From Sedimentisphaerales bacterium (GTDB lineage: Bacteria; Planctomycetota; Phycisphaerae; Sedimentisphaerales; SM23-30): a stretch of DNA of 64,000 bases. Positions 39,248 through 49,108 of this stretch are shown here, in pieces (position 1 is the stretch's first letter; each line of letters opens with the position of its first letter). The notes below the pieces were generated by a model. That model was not told the DNA's origin, ran no database searches, and saw only the letters and a list, made by a program, of their open reading frames with translations. The position numbers and the translations under genes are program-made. Location of the stretch: positions 124,001 through 188,000 of the forward strand of contig JANQJS010000022.1 of assembly GCA_028281535.1 (NCBI GenBank), read 5' to 3'.

Positions 39248-40090
39248 TTAGGAGTTCGCCCACATCTTTTTAATGAAAGCCAATCCTTCAGTTAATACTT
39301 CATCGGGTGGTGAAGGTTCGCGCCAAACGCTAATTGCTGAGGCAAATTCTGGAATAGCCAGTGAAAAAGCTTCCAACGTCAACCAACCATCATAGCCAAT
39401 CGATTTTATCGCAGAAAAACTTTCCTGCCAATTGACCTGGCCAAGCCCTGGGGTGCCCCGATCGCTTTCACTAATGTGAACATGAGCAATTTCATTCGCA
39501 CATTTTTTTACAGTGTCTGTAATATTTTTTTCTTCAATATGGCTGTGATGCGTATCATACATCATCTTGCAATTGGGATGATCGACCGCTTTGACCAAAG
39601 CCTGAGCATCAGCTGCCGTTGAAAGAAAATAACTTTCAAATCGATTGAGGAATTCAGGAGTTAAAGTGACCCCCACGGTTTGAGCATGCTCTGCCACTTG
39701 ATTCAATGTATCTGCACACCATTTTCGCTCATCCGCTGTTGGAGGTGCCCCAGTAAATGAACCGTACGCCGAGTGAATTGGTCCACCTAAAATCTGGCTA
39801 CCTAATGTCGCTGTAATATCGACAATGGATTTCAAATGATCGACTGCTGCATTGCGAATAGCCGCATCTGGGCTCACAGGATTGGCTTCTGGTGGCGGTG
39901 AAGTAATACAAGTACAATCGAGTCCAAGTTGCTGAATTTCCTTTGCGATAGGTTCGTAATGCGCCAGATCACCTTGTCCTAAAGGAAATTCAATACCATC
40001 ATATCCAATATCTTTAATTTGTTTCAGCAAACCATAATGGTCTGCTGAAACAAAGTCTGTCCATAATAATAAATTAATACCAATTTTCAT
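39248..40090 (-). CDS. Sugar phosphate isomerase/epimerase (TIM barrel, D-psicose/tagatose 3-epimerase-like)
   Basis: IKDIGYDGIEFPLG, LTPEFLNRFESYFLST, CKMMYDTHHSHIEE, HVHISESDRGTPGLGQVNW, YDGWLTLEAF. Confidence 0.88.
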   Translation of the reverse strand: MKIGINLLLWTDFVSADHYGLLKQIKDIGYDGIEFPLGQGDLAHYEPIAKEIQQLGLDCTCITSPPPEANPVSPDAAIRNAAVDHLKSIVDITATLGSQILGGPIHSAYGSFTGAPPTADERKWCADTLNQVAEHAQTVGVTLTPEFLNRFESYFLSTAADAQALVKAVDHPNCKMMYDTHHSHIEEKNITDTVKKCANEIAHVHISESDRGTPGLGQVNWQESFSAIKSIGYDGWLTLEAFSLAIPEFASAISVWREPSPPDEVLTEGLAFIKKMWANS

Positions 40091-40107
40091 AAATAAATTC
40101 CACGGTA

Positions 40108-41691
40108 TTAGTGGCCAGCACTACCGATATCTACCGGCTTATAGCCACCTCGAGATTTAAAGTAAAGAATCATCAAAATATAACCAACCAACATAACAAT
40201 CGGGAAGATCGCTACCTGGTATAATGCGTTTTTCTTTGCACCATCCTGAACACCTTTGATAACAGCTTTATCATCATCGCTTGCTGCAGCCAGCTTATCG
40301 TTATCAATCGGTTGGTATTTACCAAAGACACTTAATTTCTCTTCACCAATCACCTGCGCATGGATGGCTGGGTTTGCCTTGAGTAATTCCTTATCGATGG
40401 TTTTGTCTTGCAAATTACCCAGCAATGGACCACCCACAATTCCAGCTCCAAGCATACCTACACCGGCAATGGCATTCAATGTTAAGGCTCCACCCTTTGG
40501 AAATTGCTCAGAAACAACCCCCAGCATCGTCGGCCAGAAAAAGGTCTTACCGATACCATAAAGTGTCGCTGCAATAAGAATGGCCATACCTGCTGCTTTT
40601 GACAAGAAGACCAGGCCGACAGCTGCTAATATACTACAAACAACTAATAAACCTAATGGCGATAACTTATGGACAATGGGACCGGCATAGAACCTCAATA
40701 CCATCATAATGAATGAGGTGTAGACCAATACCCAACCGGCTTGTAGGCCTAGTTTCTTCATTTCAGGTTCCATCAAAGCGGTAATCCAACTATCCACACC
40801 TAATTCTGTCGTCGCCAGTGGAATCATAATCAATAGCAATAGAATAAACATGGGACGGCCTAAAGATTTTACATACAGCCCATATCCAACAACCAACACA
40901 GCTCCAATAATTATCTGGGCAGTGTTTGACCAAGCAAAGACACGGCCAATTTCTCGTACAACTAAGAAGACAACAATTAAAGCACCAATGGCACCAGCTT
41001 CTTTTAACATATCTAGGTAAGAAACCCCAGCTGCTACACGCTCATTAACAGGAAACTTACATTTTAGCATCATAAGCCCATAAGCAATCGCAGGAATGAA
41101 AATCAAAGCAACTTTATACTGCCAGTGAACTTCAGCGCCTAAAAAGAGTGCTAAAATACCTGCTAATACCAAACCACCAGGCCAACCGGCATGGAGTATA
41201 TTGAGCCATTTTGTTTTGTCTTTGGAAAATAAGGTTGCAACGACAGGGTTAATCACAGCCTCAACCGTTCCATTTCCTAACGCAAAAATAAAGTTTCCGA
41301 AATAAAGCATCCAGTAGCCTTTACTTTGCCCCGCAGCAACAGCTTCAGCACTCGCCCCTTCAGGTGCAAGTACCATCGGAGCACATATCGTAATAATGGC
41401 ATAAGCTATGTGACTAAAAAAAGCAAAAACCATAGCGCGACCATATCCAACTTTATCAATCACCAAGCTGAATAAAATAATACTGATCGCAAACGGCCAT
41501 AAGCCAACACCAAAAATCTCACCCTTTTGTGTTTCATTCAAATTAAACTGAATCGCCCACTCATCGATCACCTGTATCCTAACAATAAATCCGAATGCCG
41601 TTGCGATCAGTGAAATAAAACAGGCCCAAAACAAAAATTTATTTTGAGCAGACCCATTGTCAGTTGCCGCTTGATTTGCATCAGTACTCAT
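40108..41691 (-). CDS. MFS transporter
   Basis: About 12 hydrophobic helices; VDKVGYGRAMVFAFF; first gene of the isomerase/hydrolase run. Confidence 0.85.
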   Translation of the reverse strand: MSTDANQAATDNGSAQNKFLFWACFISLIATAFGFIVRIQVIDEWAIQFNLNETQKGEIFGVGLWPFAISIILFSLVIDKVGYGRAMVFAFFSHIAYAIITICAPMVLAPEGASAEAVAAGQSKGYWMLYFGNFIFALGNGTVEAVINPVVATLFSKDKTKWLNILHAGWPGGLVLAGILALFLGAEVHWQYKVALIFIPAIAYGLMMLKCKFPVNERVAAGVSYLDMLKEAGAIGALIVVFLVVREIGRVFAWSNTAQIIIGAVLVVGYGLYVKSLGRPMFILLLLIMIPLATTELGVDSWITALMEPEMKKLGLQAGWVLVYTSFIMMVLRFYAGPIVHKLSPLGLLVVCSILAAVGLVFLSKAAGMAILIAATLYGIGKTFFWPTMLGVVSEQFPKGGALTLNAIAGVGMLGAGIVGGPLLGNLQDKTIDKELLKANPAIHAQVIGEEKLSVFGKYQPIDNDKLAAASDDDKAVIKGVQDGAKKNALYQVAIFPIVMLVGYILMILYFKSRGGYKPVDIGSAGH

Positions 41692-41878
41692 AACCTTACT
41701 ACTCCTGCATGTTAAAGATATGTAACCAGAATCCCATAATACAATTATGAATTGTGGTCGTAGCTTAACCCTTCTATCAAGCTACCAGTTAACACAATAA
41801 AAATTTCACAAATTATAGTTGGATTAGCGTTTATGTCAAGAAATCATATAAAACGATTATCGGGCCTACTTTCTATAC

Positions 41879-44800
41879 TTAATTGTCAGGAATATGATGA
41901 ATGGTTAAACAAATTGACTCATTATATTCGGTTCCATCTATTCCTTTCAGGTTCGACAGATCTATTTGCATTTGCTGGACAGGCTGAATCTCTGGAATTT
42001 TGATAAATAATGTTTTCCGATCATCTTTGAGCAAAACAGATTCCACGTAAACTTGATCATGACCCTCTCGATCAGGGTCGCTGATTTTCATCTCAGGTGA
42101 GCCATACTCAGGCGTCCGTTGATATTGCCATTGCTCTATGGAATAGCTCTCAATATTTTCAGCCGATTCTTTATCAAGTTCAAAACTAAAAATTAACTCA
42201 ATCCCACCAGCGACGACATTGGTCTGCAGCACGTTATAAAATGGTTTTCCGGTGTAACGAACTCGCTGGAGACATCCTTCTTTTTTTGCATTGCCATGAT
42301 CCCAACCAGTCAGTCCAACCACATAGACTTGACCATCATATGGATTTTGTCGAACCCGCATAAGTCCTGAATCAAAATCCAATGGCAACTGAATTAATGA
42401 AGCTTGCGTAACTCCTGCAACATCTTGCATCATTAAATAATACATTCGCCTTTGTGTAAATACGGTATGAAGCACATGATGATTCAATGGCCCCCATCTC
42501 TCATCATCAATCCAGAGCTGGCTGGCACTGGACATATCCCAACTATAAGGAATCCATAGCATCGGTTGTTGATATGACGTTGGCATAGACAAACTTTCAA
42601 CATCTAGCTTACCCCCATCCGGTGCCCAATCGTCACTTTCAGTGCTGTACCAAAAACCATAATAGGCATCTTTTTTCAGAACACTGATTTTAGACGATGG
42701 CACCCATTGGCCCTGGTTATCTGTAATGAAAATTTTCCCAGGCGCCGACCCCATACCATTAGGCGTTCTCAAACCCGTTGCCCACACAACCCCTTCTTTG
42801 CCATCAGGTGAAATCCGCATAACTGAGCCAGGCAACTTATAATCAGTATACATCCCTGATTTAGAATAATACAAATACCCTTCTTCATCTGTCACCAAAT
42901 CGAAACAATAAGCATGAAAATAAGTCGACACATCTGGATCGGCAAAGAAACTTTCATAAAAATCGGCCTCACCATCTTGATTGTAATCATGTAAACGTAC
43001 AATGCGATCTCGACAGGTAACATAAATTTGATCATTAATCACTTTAAGCCCCATCGGCTCAAACAACCCCGCAGCAAAACGTTTCCACACCACTTTCTCA
43101 AGTTTGTCATCAATACCAGAGACAATCCAGACATCACCACCATAAGTACTCACGGCACATCGACCATCAGAAAAGAAATCCAAGGCACTGGTTCGCATCC
43201 ATGCCCCATAGGGGTTTTGCTCGGGTAACTCAATTGTATCAACAACGTAAGGTTGATGACTCTGGCTTACTTGCCCTTTCGTGAAAACAACTTCTGGCCA
43301 TCTAAGCGGACCACCTTGAGTCATTGCTTGCAAGCTGGACATACTTTTTATCTGAAGATTATGAAATTGTTCACTAGCATATTTTGCAAAAGTATCCAGA
43401 GCATTACTGCCCAAGCCAGCTGTTTGATAGAGAAAAATGGATATTCTATTCTTCGTCGCCGGAATATGTAGTAGCAAACGATGCTGATCATCGATTTCCA
43501 ATGTTGCACTAGGACGAGCACCAACTAACGCGGCAGTCACAAACTGCTGTATCATACCGGTCGACATATCCAACCCAGCAGATACCACCATATTATTGTA
43601 ATCGTATCCATTATTTGCGAGCGCTGAACCATCCTGTACAATCATAGGACCATAATAGTCAGGAGCAACCCCCTCGAGCTTAGCAACACAAAGGGTTAGT
43701 GGCTGATCGCCGGCTTCAATTTCCATACGATGAGAAAGAATGTAATGCCCATCGACTTGAGATACAGAAGGTGTTGCTAATACATTTCTTCCCAGCACAT
43801 CATAATTAAGAATCAATCGATCACTATTTACATGGTAACCATGATAATCCAGCCATTCTTTTTTTAAAGGGGATCTGGGAGGAAGATCTTGTTTAATGTC
43901 ATCATAGGTTTCTGAATAAATCCAATGCCAATGATTCATTCCTTTCAGAATAATACCATCAGGACTTGGCGTCCCCTCGCCTCGCAATTTGTAATGCTGC
44001 GTCTCAAAGAGATTCAAAAAGCCCCCATACCACATATCTGCAATTTCCATACGATGCAGATCATAACAAATAGTAACATCATCATTTAATTTTACAGTTA
44101 ATGCGCTGCTGACACGATTTTCCAATTGGCTGGCCAGAGCCAGCCCAAAATCACGCTTAATTTCTCTCTCTTTAATTTGCCCTTTTCTAATATTTACTTT
44201 GGGCAGAGAATCAAGATATTCCTGATCTACTTTCGTATATTGTGAAGGATTAGATTCCTTAAAAAACTCCTCCCGCATAAAATGTATAATATCATACCGC
44301 TGAGAATCATCGAGAAAAAGCTGCGGTGCCATATTGTTGAAACCATCTGTTAAGGTCCGAAATAAACGATATGGATCTGAACCATTTTTTAAGATATCTT
44401 TGCGAAATGTTTTAGCAGCCAGGTTTGTTGCTTTATATCCTGTTACACCATGACAACGAGCACAATTTTTTTGATAAAGCGTATTCCCGCGACGCAAAGA
44501 TTCTGCATTCCATCTTGAAATAATTCCAGCATGATCGACTGAATTTAATATGACTTTTTGATCTTCTGGTAAAAATAATTCTTTGACAAATTCGATTCCC
44601 TCAGGATTATTTTCACAAAATGGCTTACTTTGATCAATGGCCTCTTTCACAATCGACTCCATAGATCGAATCGTTTCTATTAGCGCGTATTCCAAATAAT
44701 AGTCCAATGGCTCTTGAATTGCCATTAAAGCAAATTCAGCATTTTCCAGTGAAGGCATATCACTCAAAGCAACAATCATTTCAAGACGAACACGCGGATG

Positions 44801-46504
44801 TGGATCTGTCATCAACAGCCAAAACCACTTTTGAGGTTTAATCATTTGCGGCATCCAGTCTCGCAACACACGCACACCTGCAGCACGGACGTGATAATTC
44901 TTCGCTTTCAAGACTTTATCAAGCAGCCCTTGATTATACGTATGATGCTGCTGAAAAATCCAAAGTGCTTCCAATAAATATTTTTCATACTGGTCATGCT
45001 TTTGATCTAAACGTGATACCCATGCATGCAACGCTTCAATAACCTGATTTGAATTATGACTACGAAGTTCCCGACGTACAAGATAGCGTGTTCGATCTTC
45101 ATAAACTTTCAATAACTCCAGAAGAGTTTCGATAGATTGCCCAGCAATATCAGGTTTCTTAAGTAGTGGTTTATGCTTATAAGTGACACGCCAGACACGA
45201 CCATGAGAATGATCCCGACGAGGATCACGCAATGAATATTGCATATGACCAATGATTGGATTATACCAATCCAAAATGTACAATGCCCCATCAGGACCAA
45301 ACTTAACATCCACTGGCCGAAAATTCTCATCTGTTGAATACACCAGTGGCTCAAGTTCCTCTGAAGTGTAACCTGATCCTTCTTCAATACGTCGATGTTG
45401 TTTAACCCCATGAAAATCAATAGAATTTGTAATAAGGAAATCCCCTTGAGCTTCGTCTGGAAAATGGCGACTGCTCACAATTTCGCAACCACCTGTTGGA
45501 CGCACATAAGAAGTAAAACTTTCAATGGGTAGATGCTGCCTGGGAAACGGTAAACGACCTGCCATAGGTGCAGCAAAATAATTGGCACCATCAGAAGCAT
45601 CCGCAATAAAATTCTGCCCCCACTGATCAAACACATGCCCCCAAGGGTTGTGAAAATGATACGAAATATAGACCTTTAATTTATGACTGATAGGATCATA
45701 CCGATATACCGCACCATCTTTAGCTCGAACATTGCCATAGGGTGTTTCCACTTGAGTACGAAGGAAACGACCTTCCTGCATATAAAGTCCACCACCAGGC
45801 CCCCAGGTAAATGCCGAAATGGCATGATGACTATCCTCAGTACCAAATCCATGCAATAGGTATTCACGCTGATCCGCTTTGTCATCACCATCAGTATCTT
45901 TTAAAAATACAAGATTAGGTTGTTGCGCGACATAAACGCCTCCATCCCCTAATTCAAATCCTGTCGGCAAATGTAAATCATCTGCAAAGACAATATGATG
46001 ATCTGCCTGACCATCCAGATTCTTATCTTCCAGAATAACGATCTTGTCTTTAAAAGGCTCACCTGGTTTATTTTGCGGATAGGAGGGCATGGTCGAAACC
46101 CAAAGCCGACCTTGTGCATCAAACGTCATGGCACAAGGATTACCAATGCCCATTTCCTCAGATGCATATAAATTAATTTCGTACCCGTCGGCCAATTTAA
46201 AAAACGTTAATGCCTCTTTTGGATCATGGGTTAAAGTACTAATGACCAATTCATCATCGGGACCATCGTATTCATCGTCTTCAATATCCTCATCCCTGAA
46301 TCCTTCGCCATCATATTCTTGAACATCATCATCTTCTTCGTCTTCGTCGTCATCCCCTTCATCCTCATAATCCATATCATCCTCATGTTCTTGTGCAATC
46401 AACATGTAATTTTGCCATACTGCTAATGGATTGAGATTAAAACCAATAAAAAGAAAGGAGAACAAGATCAACCAAACAATAATACGCTTACTCATATAAT
46501 GCAT
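41879..46504 (-). CDS. PVC-type heme-binding CxxCH protein: signal, acidic linker, propeller, HEAT-like repeats, cytochrome c domain, second propeller
   Basis: GNPCAMTFDAQGRLWVSTMPSYP, FGPDGALYILDWYNPIIGHMQYSLRDPRRDHSHGRVWRV, HEAT-like region, CARCHGVTG heme motif, C-terminal NGMGSAPGKIFITDNQGQW. Confidence 0.85.
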   Translation of the reverse strand: MHYMSKRIIVWLILFSFLFIGFNLNPLAVWQNYMLIAQEHEDDMDYEDEGDDDEDEEDDDVQEYDGEGFRDEDIEDDEYDGPDDELVISTLTHDPKEALTFFKLADGYEINLYASEEMGIGNPCAMTFDAQGRLWVSTMPSYPQNKPGEPFKDKIVILEDKNLDGQADHHIVFADDLHLPTGFELGDGGVYVAQQPNLVFLKDTDGDDKADQREYLLHGFGTEDSHHAISAFTWGPGGGLYMQEGRFLRTQVETPYGNVRAKDGAVYRYDPISHKLKVYISYHFHNPWGHVFDQWGQNFIADASDGANYFAAPMAGRLPFPRQHLPIESFTSYVRPTGGCEIVSSRHFPDEAQGDFLITNSIDFHGVKQHRRIEEGSGYTSEELEPLVYSTDENFRPVDVKFGPDGALYILDWYNPIIGHMQYSLRDPRRDHSHGRVWRVTYKHKPLLKKPDIAGQSIETLLELLKVYEDRTRYLVRRELRSHNSNQVIEALHAWVSRLDQKHDQYEKYLLEALWIFQQHHTYNQGLLDKVLKAKNYHVRAAGVRVLRDWMPQMIKPQKWFWLLMTDPHPRVRLEMIVALSDMPSLENAEFALMAIQEPLDYYLEYALIETIRSMESIVKEAIDQSKPFCENNPEGIEFVKELFLPEDQKVILNSVDHAGIISRWNAESLRRGNTLYQKNCARCHGVTGYKATNLAAKTFRKDILKNGSDPYRLFRTLTDGFNNMAPQLFLDDSQRYDIIHFMREEFFKESNPSQYTKVDQEYLDSLPKVNIRKGQIKEREIKRDFGLALASQLENRVSSALTVKLNDDVTICYDLHRMEIADMWYGGFLNLFETQHYKLRGEGTPSPDGIILKGMNHWHWIYSETYDDIKQDLPPRSPLKKEWLDYHGYHVNSDRLILNYDVLGRNVLATPSVSQVDGHYILSHRMEIEAGDQPLTLCVAKLEGVAPDYYGPMIVQDGSALANNGYDYNNMVVSAGLDMSTGMIQQFVTAALVGARPSATLEIDDQHRLLLHIPATKNRISIFLYQTAGLGSNALDTFAKYASEQFHNLQIKSMSSLQAMTQGGPLRWPEVVFTKGQVSQSHQPYVVDTIELPEQNPYGAWMRTSALDFFSDGRCAVSTYGGDVWIVSGIDDKLEKVVWKRFAAGLFEPMGLKVINDQIYVTCRDRIVRLHDYNQDGEADFYESFFADPDVSTYFHAYCFDLVTDEEGYLYYSKSGMYTDYKLPGSVMRISPDGKEGVVWATGLRTPNGMGSAPGKIFITDNQGQWVPSSKISVLKKDAYYGFWYSTESDDWAPDGGKLDVESLSMPTSYQQPMLWIPYSWDMSSASQLWIDDERWGPLNHHVLHTVFTQRRMYYLMMQDVAGVTQASLIQLPLDFDSGLMRVRQNPYDGQVYVVGLTGWDHGNAKKEGCLQRVRYTGKPFYNVLQTNVVAGGIELIFSFELDKESAENIESYSIEQWQYQRTPEYGSPEMKISDPDREGHDQVYVESVLLKDDRKTLFIKIPEIQPVQQMQIDLSNLKGIDGTEYNESICLTIHHIPDN

Positions 46505-46537
46505 CTCATATAGATATAAATCATGTCACAAAGATAT

Positions 46538-47515
46538 TTATTTTCCATTTTTTAATAATTGCCATATTTCTTGATCATAACGAGTGACCATCTGATCATA
46601 TGCTTTCATTTCAGATGGAAATGTAATAACGCCATAAGGTTTTTTCCGGCGACCATATATATACTCACCATTAACGGCACGCCAGCGAAGAAAAAAGGTC
46701 TCATTTTTTTTCAGAATGCGTTGGTAAGATTGTTTTTCTTTAATGACCATTTTGTCAGTCAACGCTACCTTACTACTGCCATGGCCTAATGATTCCATCA
46801 TCCATTGAGCCGCTAAATATGCGCCAGCATCGTTAAGATGAATACCATTTATGGTAGCTTTGTCTCCAGACGACTGTAACATATAATTCTTAGATGGATG
46901 ATAAAGATCAATAAACCTAATCTTCATATTCTTTGCTACACGTCGCATTTCTTCTGTGATGTCAAGTAATTGAAGATTATGAAGTTTATTGATAGATGTT
47001 TCTTGGCCTAGGGTTTCATGAAAGATAGGGGATATTAAAACAATCTTTGGTATATTATTATCACTAGATTGTAATATTGTCTTGATCGATTGAAGATACG
47101 ACGTCAAGTTTTCCCCAAACATTTTCACATCATACCCTTTAGACAAATCATAAGAATCACTCATACCAAAACAAGCAAAGATAACATCGGGCTGAACCCA
47201 CTCCAATTGCTGGTTCCTTGATCCAAAACGAAATGGTCGCAGTTGAGTTCCCAAAGTATCTCCACTCCAACCCATATGCCGAATTGACAAATTTAAGTCT
47301 TGGAATTTTGAACAAAGCATCCATTCAAAATAAGGGGAATACTGCAAACGCTCAGCAAAAGTATTGCCAATAAAGAGTATGCGATCATCTTTCTCAAACA
47401 GTGGTTGTTTACTATCTGCAGAGACTGGACCCCATTGAGTGAAAATAATTAATAAAAATCCAAATACAAGCCTATTTTGAACATGACGTAAATACATCGC
47501 AAAAGAAACCTCCAT
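46538..47515 (-). CDS. Exported SGNH/GDSL-type hydrolase
   Basis: RILFIGNTFAERLQ block I-like, FACFGMSDS, GIHLNDAGAYLAAQWM. Confidence 0.75.
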   Translation of the reverse strand: MEVSFAMYLRHVQNRLVFGFLLIIFTQWGPVSADSKQPLFEKDDRILFIGNTFAERLQYSPYFEWMLCSKFQDLNLSIRHMGWSGDTLGTQLRPFRFGSRNQQLEWVQPDVIFACFGMSDSYDLSKGYDVKMFGENLTSYLQSIKTILQSSDNNIPKIVLISPIFHETLGQETSINKLHNLQLLDITEEMRRVAKNMKIRFIDLYHPSKNYMLQSSGDKATINGIHLNDAGAYLAAQWMMESLGHGSSKVALTDKMVIKEKQSYQRILKKNETFFLRWRAVNGEYIYGRRKKPYGVITFPSEMKAYDQMVTRYDQEIWQLLKNGK

Positions 47516-47634
47516 ACGTTGATGAATCTAATGTCAATGTGGATTTTGGGGTTGGCAAATAGTTCAACAGTGCATTATAGGCACGTTTACAACTTTGTCA
47601 ATCATTAAGAAAAATACATCTACGGATATATTAT

Positions 47635-49092
47635 TTATTCATTGACTGTTGTAACAGGTACGTAAAGTTGTATTTTTGTCCCTTGCCCTATCACGGAATG
47701 AATCGATATCTTTCCGCCAATATAGGTCAATCTCTCACGAATGTTAAATAGGCCATAACCACTATTGGTATAATCTGATTTAATTGAATCGCTATCAAAC
47801 CCAACACCATAATCTTCAACGGTTAATTTAAGTTGATCATCAACAGTCTGGATCGTCACGTTTACTTTTTTAGATTTTGCATGCTTAACAATGTTAAATA
47901 ACAGCTCACGCGTGGACTGAAATAATAACACTGCAACATCATCTTCGAGAACATGTTCTAGGTGCCCATCCTCATAAGTATAATCCAAACCATAGTCCGC
48001 TTTATTTTTGTTGAGCAACCATTGAATAGCTGCCTCTAAACCCAACTCATAAAGAACAGGAGGGCTAATTTCAAGCGTCAGTGAACGAGTAAATTCTATA
48101 GCACCATCTAAATGCTCACGTATTTCCTGTAATTTTTCTCGATCAAATGCACGACTATCTTTTTGTAATTCATTAAGTTTGATATTTGCAGAGACCAACA
48201 AGGCCCCCAACTCATCATGCAAACCCGACGCAATATTTCGACGCTGTCGTTCTTCAGCCAATGATAATTCAGAGGTCAACTGACGCAATTTCATTTGCTG
48301 CTGTTTGATTTCATTTTCCGCTTTACTGCGTTCAAATACTTCCAACGTTAAATTTTCAAAGGTACCCTGCAATACAGCCATCATCGAATTTACTTGTTGC
48401 TGTAATACAGATAATTCATCCTGCGAACGAATAGGTGAAATCATAACAGTATAATCGTTCTTTTCGATACGCTCGAGTGCCGTTTTTGTTTTGGCAATTC
48501 GATTAATCACTAAAAATCTAAAGACATAAATCAGCATAAGCGTTGTTAATAATATAGCCGCCAGGGACCCCAATACAAAAAGTTGAACAATTTGTTGTTT
48601 ATCAGTAGCAGCTTGATCCGTATTGACTCGCACATAAATATATTCAACAGGGGTAACACCATCCCATGACAATTTGGGAACCACACTAAGTAGTTGCTTT
48701 TCTTTGGAATCAGCCATTTCAACCATGAATATTTCATTGGAACTATGGCTAAACCACTCAGGATTAATATTATTAAGCTCTTTAATGTGTTTACCTTGAT
48801 TGGCAGGATTGAGAGCTGTTAATATATTTAAATTTCTATCTAGTACAAACGCATCAACCAGATCCTGACCAATCAACGTACTGATCATCCTTCGATCTGT
48901 TAACGCATCACGCTCAAGAATACCGCTGGAAATCAGTTTACCAGGAATTTCAGCATTCACCCGCAACTTAGAGTCAATTTCCTGATGAAACCTTTTGATA
49001 TAAAATAAACCGATGCCACATAAAATAGCAATTTCAACCGCAAGAATTGTTGCACTAATTTTAAATGTTAAGCTTGTAAATAATTTTTTCAC
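47635..49092 (-). CDS. Membrane sensor histidine kinase (HAMP, HisKA_3/NarL-type)
   Basis: Two TM segments flanking an extracytoplasmic domain; RQRRNIASGLHDELGALLVSANIKL; HATPase VEDYGVGFDSDSIKSDYTNSGYGLFNIRERLTYIGG. Confidence 0.9.
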   Translation of the reverse strand: MKKLFTSLTFKISATILAVEIAILCGIGLFYIKRFHQEIDSKLRVNAEIPGKLISSGILERDALTDRRMISTLIGQDLVDAFVLDRNLNILTALNPANQGKHIKELNNINPEWFSHSSNEIFMVEMADSKEKQLLSVVPKLSWDGVTPVEYIYVRVNTDQAATDKQQIVQLFVLGSLAAILLTTLMLIYVFRFLVINRIAKTKTALERIEKNDYTVMISPIRSQDELSVLQQQVNSMMAVLQGTFENLTLEVFERSKAENEIKQQQMKLRQLTSELSLAEERQRRNIASGLHDELGALLVSANIKLNELQKDSRAFDREKLQEIREHLDGAIEFTRSLTLEISPPVLYELGLEAAIQWLLNKNKADYGLDYTYEDGHLEHVLEDDVAVLLFQSTRELLFNIVKHAKSKKVNVTIQTVDDQLKLTVEDYGVGFDSDSIKSDYTNSGYGLFNIRERLTYIGGKISIHSVIGQGTKIQLYVPVTTVNE

Positions 49093-49108
49093 AATAAGTC
49101 CCAGGATA

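Noticed and set aside
46262-46400. TCATCATC-rich tract resembling a microsatellite
   Set aside because: It is the coding strand complement of the acidic Asp/Glu linker in the 1541-aa protein; an imperfect codon run, not a clean simple repeat
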